This document shows positions 59,461 through 64,000 of a stretch of DNA of 64,000 nt, one piece after another. Below the pieces are notes generated by a model that saw only the letters and a list, made by a program, of their open reading frames with translations, was not told the origin of the DNA and did no database searches. The DNA comes from Clostridia bacterium (GTDB taxonomy: Bacteria; Bacillota; Clostridia; Oscillospirales; CAG-272), in assembly GCA_017501225.1 (NCBI GenBank), contig JAFVXH010000007.1, positions 200,365 to 264,364 on the forward strand, given 5' to 3'. Positions within the stretch are counted from its first letter, which is position 1. Every line of letters begins with the position of its first letter. Both the position numbers and the translations under genes were made by a program.

Positions 59461-59542
59461 TGCTTTTCGACCATCGGGAGAAAAGCTACATCAGTACTTC
59501 TTCACTATTCACTGTTACTTATTACTTGCCAAAAAACGACAA
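59461..59542. repeat. 82-bp direct repeat, left copy
   Basis: TGCTTTTCGACCATCGGGAG to CAAAAAACGACAA, 79 of 82 positions equal to 63725-63806. Between the two copies lie the activase, the radical enzyme and the AraC gene. Confidence 0.9.
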
Positions 59543-59570
59543 CCTTCTGTCGAAGATTGTCGTTTTTTGT
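59531..59570 (-). terminator. Terminator of the glycyl-radical operon
   Basis: AAAAAACGACAACCTTC / GAAGATTGTCGTTTTTT stem. The one C-A mismatch on plus becomes a G-U pair on minus, pointing to minus-strand use, 27 bases past the activase stop. A second copy lies at 63846-63883. Confidence 0.78.
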
Positions 59571-59596
59571 GTTTGGTGACCGTATTAGATGACATA

Positions 59597-60496
59597 TTAA
59601 ATCACGTTCACGCCTTCTGATCTAAGAATCATTTTGGCTTCCTGTATTTGCTGTTCCGTTGGGATCCATTCTACCCTACCGCTATCCGCAAAACCGAGAA
59701 AAACAGATTTTGTCCCGCCGTAAGCATGATACGGAATGAGCTCCAATCTGTCAAAATTATTGATTTTTTTCGCAATCACCGCAAGTTCCTTATAATGCGT
59801 CTTATCTGTATTTACACCGTTTACAAGAATACATCTCAAGCGTATTCTCGCCCCCAGTTCATTGATCACGCTTAAATTTTCGAGAATCTTTTTATTTGAT
59901 ACGCCCGTATACTGCTTATGTCGTTTATCATCAGTATCCTTGATATCCCACAAAAACAGATCGACAAATTTCACTGCCTCGCGCAAAACGCAGGGATCGG
60001 CATAGCCGCAGGTCTCGACTGCGGTAGATAATCCCGCTTCTTTGCAGGCGCGCAACAGTTCAATAACACTGTCCCCTTGCACAAACGGCTCACCGCCCGA
60101 AAGTGTTACTCCTCCTCCTTCGCTGTAAAAGACTCGATCCTTTTCCACGATAGACAAGACATCTTTAACCGTGTACTCGCTTCCGCAAATCTCCAACGCG
60201 CTCGTGGGGCAATTCTCCACACAGTTGCCGCATGAAATACATGCTACTCTATCGATCAAGTGCGTTTCGCTCCAAACGTGTACGCCGTTACCGCAGGACG
60301 TTTTACAAGCTGCACATCCTATGCACTTATTGGGATAGAAAATCAATTCGGATTTGAGTTTTTGCGTTTCGGGATTGTGACACCACGCACAACGCAAGGG
60401 ACATCCCTTCAAAAAAACGGTTGTACGAATACCGGGGCCGTCGTGCATACAAAAGCGCTGGATCTCGGTTACTCTTAATTTCATTTCAGTGCTCAT
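59597..60496 (-). CDS. Glycyl-radical enzyme activase (radical SAM)
   Basis: 299 residues. Radical-SAM motif KGCPLRCAWCHNPE (C-x3-C-x2-C), preceded by HDGPGIRTTVF typical of PFL-activase relatives, two inserted ferredoxin-type [4Fe-4S] sites (CIGCAACKTSCG and CISCGNCVENCP), and TLSGGEPFVQ. The ferredoxin insert marks activases of non-PFL glycyl-radical enzymes (such as CutD, HpdA, BssD types). The start overlaps the enzyme's stop by 11 bases, so both are co-translated. It installs the glycyl radical on its neighbour using SAM. Confidence 0.93.
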   Translation of the reverse strand: MSTEMKLRVTEIQRFCMHDGPGIRTTVFLKGCPLRCAWCHNPETQKLKSELIFYPNKCIGCAACKTSCGNGVHVWSETHLIDRVACISCGNCVENCPTSALEICGSEYTVKDVLSIVEKDRVFYSEGGGVTLSGGEPFVQGDSVIELLRACKEAGLSTAVETCGYADPCVLREAVKFVDLFLWDIKDTDDKRHKQYTGVSNKKILENLSVINELGARIRLRCILVNGVNTDKTHYKELAVIAKKINNFDRLELIPYHAYGGTKSVFLGFADSGRVEWIPTEQQIQEAKMILRSEGVNVI

Positions 60497-62615
60497 TTTG
60501 CTCGATCACCATATCCTGCCATTCTTTATTGAGAGTTACAAAGCGCGCATTCCAGCCTGAAACTCTGACAGAAAGCGTTTGATAATTTTCAGGATGCGCT
60601 TGTGCCTCACGAAGCAATGCGGCATCCACGACGTCGGGCTGCATAAAGAAGCCGCCAAGCGATACAAAGCCTCTCATCAAGGCAACAAGCGCCTGTATTC
60701 CGTCCTCGCCGGCAACGCTTGATGGTAGCAGCTTGAGATCAAGCGCCGCACCGGTGGCGAGCTTGGAAAGATCGGCTTTGCAATAAGAGCGGATGATAGC
60801 CGTTGCGCCCTCCCGGTCAGTTCCGGGTGTGGGAGAAGCGTTTGCCGCCAAAACCTCCCCCATGCGCCGCCCGTGCGGTGCGGCGAGCCGCGTGGAGGAC
60901 CACTCCAGCTGTCTTCCAAAGGTACTGACGCCTCCGGGGAATGCGTATCCGCTCCTTCCGCGCAAGGAAGCGCAAGCATCCGCAAAATCCGAAAGCAACC
61001 GAGAAGCGATTGCATCAACCTCATCGTTATCGTTGCCGTAGTACACGTAACGGTTCAATGCGAATTGACGCAGTGCCTCCTCACCCTCCCAATTATGTTT
61101 CAAAATCCGCAACAGTTCGGGCAGCGTCAGTCTTTTTTCCTCGTAAACCAATTTTTTGATGGCGTACAGGCTGTTGACGACGTCGGAAAGCCCTCCGATG
61201 TGCGGGGAGATTAGATTGTAGACCGGGCCTCCCTCCGAATAGGAAAGCCCTTTTTCGATGCAGTCCCGCTCAAAGAGTGAGATGACGGTACAGGGCGGCT
61301 GCGGCTTCCAAATCCAAGTGCCGTTATGCGTGCCGTCTGTGACGAATTTGACGCTCTGCTTGACGCGGAACTCCTCGACCTGCGCGTGCAGATCGGAGGT
61401 GTACGCTGAATAAAGCGCTTCAAAATCAGGGAAATCCACGCCCTCGGCATAGCACGAGAGTGTCTTTTTTTGAAGCAGTTGTAAGGCGTCGAATGGGTAA
61501 TAGGCAAAAAAGGTTTTACCGGGGATTTGAACCTCCCAGCATCCGTCATTGGCGAATTTGCGTGCTTCTCGTTCTGAATAGCCGTCTTTCACTAGAGCCT
61601 CGATGATCAGATCCTCGTTGTATATGGCAAGCATTCCACCGCCAAATCTCATAACCTCTGCGACTCTCCTCAGAAGCTTTTCGTCGGTGTTTTTATTAAG
61701 TCGTACCGTGGTGGGAAAATCGCTGATGCCAAGCTCTTCCAAAATATCAAGGACAAGATACGTGACCTCGTTAGTCACCTCGATTCCGTTCTCATCAATA
61801 CCCGCAAGCACTATGTTTTGATAATGCTGGGCATCGCCGCTGCCAATAAATTGACCGTTCACCCACTCACAGCCTTTAATGAAGAAATGCGCCAAAATCT
61901 CTCTCGCCTCGTTCAGTGACAAGGTGCCGTTTTCAAGATCCTTTTTGAGATAATCGCCAAGCAGATAATCGATTCGTCCAATACCCGGCCAATTTCCGCA
62001 AAGGCGGATAAAGGCAAATGTGAACCAGAGCGACTGTACCGCCTCGTAAAAGCTTTTAGCGGGTTCAAAGGGCACATGCGTGAGATTCTCGTAATTTGCT
62101 TTGTATTCCGAAAGATCACGCAACGCATCAAGATATCGTCTGTGCCAGATCTCAAATGCTCTAATACAATTCAAACAGCTTTTGGAAAAGGCTTCCTTTT
62201 CGGTGGTTCGATACTTCTCATAAGCCTCCTCGGCTTTTATTTTTATCGAATTTACACCCTCCTTCAGTACCGTTTCAAAATCAACGGTAAGGTGGCTGAT
62301 GCTTGAGCAAACGGGAGTACCGTTATAAGTCGCGGGAACAGCATGCTTGATTGCGAATCCCAGCGTTGCCGCGCCGCTGATCTTTTCCCCCTCGCAAACG
62401 CGAATAGGAGCTTCCTCGGCTATTTTTAGGATCGCAATATCATATTTTTCAAGGGCTGAAAAAGCTGAATAATTTTCATTATTATCTAAGGAAATTGAAT
62501 TCGTTTTTAAGGTGTCCAATCCATATTTTCTTTCTAAAGACTCATAGGCAAATTGTCTGGTCTGTTTGGATAAACGTATAGGGCGTTTACCGCCGTTTTG
62601 TGTATAAAATTTCAT
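60486..62615 (-). CDS. Glycyl-radical enzyme of unknown substrate
   Basis: 709 residues from ATG at 62615 (GTCGGAGGTGATGGT). PFL-like N-terminal barrel (about 50-590). Probable active-site Cys359 in ANDGCWEVQIPG, with Glu361 in the GC-x-E arrangement shared with dehydratase and lyase-type glycyl-radical enzymes. Glycyl-radical motif VRVSGWNARF with Gly about 687 close to the C-terminus. The usual motif is RVSGYS/A, so Trp after Gly is unusual. It lacks the two-adjacent-cysteine site of pyruvate formate-lyase, so PFL activity is unlikely. The reaction cannot be named; it lies with its activase and an AraC regulator. Confidence 0.88.
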   Translation of the reverse strand: MKFYTQNGGKRPIRLSKQTRQFAYESLERKYGLDTLKTNSISLDNNENYSAFSALEKYDIAILKIAEEAPIRVCEGEKISGAATLGFAIKHAVPATYNGTPVCSSISHLTVDFETVLKEGVNSIKIKAEEAYEKYRTTEKEAFSKSCLNCIRAFEIWHRRYLDALRDLSEYKANYENLTHVPFEPAKSFYEAVQSLWFTFAFIRLCGNWPGIGRIDYLLGDYLKKDLENGTLSLNEAREILAHFFIKGCEWVNGQFIGSGDAQHYQNIVLAGIDENGIEVTNEVTYLVLDILEELGISDFPTTVRLNKNTDEKLLRRVAEVMRFGGGMLAIYNEDLIIEALVKDGYSEREARKFANDGCWEVQIPGKTFFAYYPFDALQLLQKKTLSCYAEGVDFPDFEALYSAYTSDLHAQVEEFRVKQSVKFVTDGTHNGTWIWKPQPPCTVISLFERDCIEKGLSYSEGGPVYNLISPHIGGLSDVVNSLYAIKKLVYEEKRLTLPELLRILKHNWEGEEALRQFALNRYVYYGNDNDEVDAIASRLLSDFADACASLRGRSGYAFPGGVSTFGRQLEWSSTRLAAPHGRRMGEVLAANASPTPGTDREGATAIIRSYCKADLSKLATGAALDLKLLPSSVAGEDGIQALVALMRGFVSLGGFFMQPDVVDAALLREAQAHPENYQTLSVRVSGWNARFVTLNKEWQDMVIEQNEH

Positions 62616-62636
62616 ACCATCACCTCCGACAATATC

Positions 62637-62665
62637 ATTATATAGGATAAAAATACAAAACACAA
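62637..62665 (-). promoter_or_regulatory. Promoter of the glycyl-radical operon
   Basis: Minus strand TTGTGT (62660-62665), 17-base spacer, TATAAT (62637-62642). Its -35 touches the -35 of the divergent AraC promoter, so the two promoters are back to back. Confidence 0.68.
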
Positions 62666-62694
62666 TTGACAATACTATGATTTATATGTATAAT
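62666..62694 (+). promoter_or_regulatory. Consensus promoter of the AraC-type gene
   Basis: TTGACA (62666-62671), 17-base spacer, TATAAT (62689-62694). Transcription would start at about 62701, just at the GAGGTGA ribosome site, leaving almost no leader. Confidence 0.8.
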
Positions 62695-62712
62695 ACTATT
62701 GAGGTGATCACT

Positions 62713-63516
62713 TTGGAGATATTAAAAGCAGAAATTAAATATTTAAGATCAGGAAGCTTTTGTTCTGTGTCAAACGAGGGGATAAAGCACGTAAAGATAC
62801 TCCCCTATCTTTCTGTTGTTCAGGCAACCGAGGGGAGCTATGATATTTCTCTTGGAAACGATGCGACAGTATCAACAGGAGAAGGAGGTTTTTTCATTGC
62901 ACCGGCTCATATCAAACAGACCATCGTTCATCACGTGGCACCAAAAAGCCAAAAAATGAGCGCAAGGTGGATCTTTCTTGATATTGAGATCAACGATTCC
63001 TTCAGATTGGATAATCTTTATAATTTCCCCGTTGTTATAAATGATGAGTTAAAGAAATCCTTAAACAAGCTCTTCGATGATTTCTTTGAGTCCAACGACA
63101 TATGGGCAAAATACAGTATCTCTTATAAAATTTTAGAAATTTTGATGTCTCGGGCAGAAGCCGTTAAACTTTCGAAGCATAGCGGTATTGTCACGGCGGT
63201 GGCTTATATGACCCAAAATGTCACACAACAGCTCACGATCTCGGAACTTGCGCAAATAGCTCATATGTCCAAATCAAACTTTTATGCTGCATTTAAAAAA
63301 CAATTTGGGATCTCTCCCATATCCTATATCAATCATTATAGATTGTCTGTTGCCGCAGAAAAATTGAGCATAAGCGATCTTACCATTAAAGAGATTGCCC
63401 TCTCGGTTGGCATAAACGATGCATTATATTTTAGCAAACTTTTTAAAAATGAATACGGTATATCCCCACGGGAATACCGATCGAGCCATAAAAACGAAGC
63501 AAAGCTTGTGAAATGA
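62713..63516 (+). CDS. AraC-family transcriptional regulator of the glycyl-radical module
   Basis: 267 residues from TTG at 62713, six bases after GAGGTGA; the ATG at 62677 lies inside the promoter and cannot be used. N-terminal cupin-like sensor (about 10-150; YLSVVQATEGSYDISLGND, GGFFIAPAHIKQTIVHHV) and two helix-turn-helix motifs (about 165-262; LTISELAQIAHMSKSNFYAAF, LTIKEIALSVGINDALYFSK with LFKNEYGISPREYR). It faces away from the enzyme gene across a 97-base gap and very probably controls it, with the sensor binding the substrate or a product. Confidence 0.92.
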   Translation: MEILKAEIKYLRSGSFCSVSNEGIKHVKILPYLSVVQATEGSYDISLGNDATVSTGEGGFFIAPAHIKQTIVHHVAPKSQKMSARWIFLDIEINDSFRLDNLYNFPVVINDELKKSLNKLFDDFFESNDIWAKYSISYKILEILMSRAEAVKLSKHSGIVTAVAYMTQNVTQQLTISELAQIAHMSKSNFYAAFKKQFGISPISYINHYRLSVAAEKLSISDLTIKEIALSVGINDALYFSKLFKNEYGISPREYRSSHKNEAKLVK

Positions 63517-63618
63517 ATACAAGCTCTGCTTTAAAAATACTACGCAATGGTTCAAATCCTTGAAAACCCGATTTTTGCCCCGATGTCATCTATTTGTTTT
63601 TAACCTATTTTTTTGTGA

Positions 63619-63652
63619 TAAAAAAAGCCCAGAACCCTTGTGGGCTCCGGGC
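63619..63652 (-). terminator. Minus-strand terminator near the right edge
   Basis: GCCCAGAACCC / GGGCTCCGGGC with loop TTGT. Two A-C mismatches on plus turn into G-U pairs on minus, and a T run follows only on minus. It would stop a transcript entering from beyond the right edge; its gene is not in the window. Confidence 0.6.
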
Positions 63653-63689
63653 TTGCGGTGACGTCATCTATTTCGGTCACCAATCATGG

Positions 63690-63714
63690 CTGCGGCACTA
63701 GGATTCGAACTCGA
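63690..63714 (-). other. tRNA 3'-end-like fragment with CCA
   Basis: Minus strand reads GTTCGAATCCTAGTGCCGCA-GCCA: a T-loop, a possible acceptor strand of 7 bases, discriminator G and CCA. There is no 5' half with a matching acceptor strand, D-arm or anticodon arm upstream, so it is not a functional tRNA. Confidence 0.5.
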
Positions 63715-63724
63715 GTAAAATAAA

Positions 63725-63806
63725 TGCTTTTCGACCATCGGGAGAAAAGCTACATCAACACTTCTTCACTATTCACTATTACTTATTACTTGCCAAAAAA
63801 CGACAA
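63725..63806. repeat. 82-bp direct repeat, right copy
   Basis: Matches 59461-59542 at 79 of 82 positions in the same orientation (two differences near TACATCAACACTTC and one in TTCACTATTAC). Confidence 0.9.
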
Positions 63807-63845
63807 GCGGTTTTAGTGAAAAGTGAAGAGTGAAAAGTGAAAAAG

Positions 63846-63883
63846 TAAAAACGACAACCTTCTGTCGAAGATTGTCGTTTTTT
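63846..63883. terminator. Second copy of the activase terminator hairpin
   Basis: ACGACAACCTTC / GAAGATTGTCGT with A and T runs, as at 59531-59568. It has no adjacent gene in the window. Confidence 0.6.
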
Positions 63884-63890
63884 GGCTGCA

Positions 63891-64000
63891 GCACTAGGGT
63901 ATTCGCCTTCGGCGAAGATACCCACCGCTTGCCGCTTACGAGCGAGCTCGACGCGCTCTGCGCGGGGGTATGCGAACCTCATTCCGCGTCGCTTCGCTCG
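63891..64000. repeat. 110-bp direct repeat, right copy (cut by window edge)
   Basis: Same as 59248-59357 over its whole visible length. It runs to the last base of the window and may extend further. Confidence 0.92.

Larger units (their letters stand above)
58973..59596. other. 620-bp non-coding repeat region left of the glycyl-radical module
   Basis: Holds the mini-hairpin array, a strong terminator hairpin, the 110-bp repeat, a partial copy of the 57721 repeat with a T-loop-like AAGGATTTGAACCC (59434-59447), the 82-bp repeat and the activase terminator. Open frames here come from repeats and have no ribosome sites. Confidence 0.7.
63517..64000. other. Non-coding repeat region right of the glycyl-radical module
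   Basis: Contains a T-loop-like GGTTCAAATCCTT (63550-63562, inverted relative to the left side copy at 59434), a minus-strand terminator hairpin (63622-63652), a tRNA-3'-end-like element with CCA (63691-63714), the 82-bp repeat, a GTGAAAAGTGAAGAGTGAAAA-like simple repeat near 63815-63845, a second copy of the activase terminator and the 110-bp repeat. No gene seen. Confidence 0.7.

Noticed and set aside
63690..63780. tRNA gene at the right side
   Set aside because: Only a T-loop and 3' end are visible; no 5' acceptor strand, D-arm or anticodon arm is found upstream in the right orientation.

Overview
The window reads as a chromosomal contig from an anaerobic, probably endospore-forming member of the Clostridia (Bacillota). 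Supporting signs are strong AGGAGG-type ribosome sites, sigma-A promoters of the TTGACA-17-TATAAT type, SpoVG, a CotF-type coat protein, Rex, DnaD with a DnaI/DnaC-type loader, HPr kinase, a TrkH/TrkA potassium pair, a two-gene SufC/SufB Fe-S system and a glycyl-radical enzyme. Most of the sequence is GC-moderate. The last 6 kb is visibly more AT-rich and full of repeats. The genus cannot be named from this window.

Layout. 0-4.3 kb: an sdpR-sdpI pair (SdpI cut by the window edge), an SPFH protein with an Arc-like DNA-binding protein, and a DUF1538 membrane protein (broken by an apparent one-base frameshift) followed by a double PII-like protein. 4.4-18.2 kb: one minus-strand transport operon with a giant solute-binding protein, two permease pairs, an NHL-TPR-Yip1 membrane protein and a DUF5696 protein; no ATPase is present. 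18.2-19.3 kb: a non-coding region with two 15-bp palindromes and ten copies of an 18-bp repeat. 19.3-26.8 kb: sufC-sufB, murC, spoVG, a phosphodiesterase, three small unknown proteins, a VanZ protein, a second phosphoesterase and thioredoxin. 26.8-29.4 kb: hprK and a leucine-rich-repeat protein.

29.6-39.3 kb: plus-strand housekeeping genes (a PrsA-like lipoprotein, an anchored unknown protein, then a run DUF512 radical SAM-der-membrane protein-obg-ppa-recG). 39.3-57.5 kb is mainly minus strand: HAD phosphatase, a SleB-like hydrolase (plus), a Fur-type regulator with a putative metal exporter, three helical coat or ferritin-like proteins, dnaD-dnaC, rex, a dense cluster of DnaA-box-like 9-mers, lipoprotein-rimI and tsaD, dCMP deaminase, ktrA/ktrB, hpt-ZIP, a class II aldolase, a C26 amidotransferase, small proteins and malQ.

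57.6-64 kb is the accessory-looking end. It holds a strongly predicted structured RNA (about 210 nt, with consensus promoter and terminator), two small proteins, an array of mini-hairpins, and a glycyl-radical enzyme, activase and AraC module. Long direct repeats (110 bp, apparently identical, and about 82 bp) and pieces resembling tRNA 3' ends flank that module. The structured RNA, the repeat-flanked glycyl-radical module, the DnaA-box cluster and the double-permease transport operon are the best candidates for new biology.
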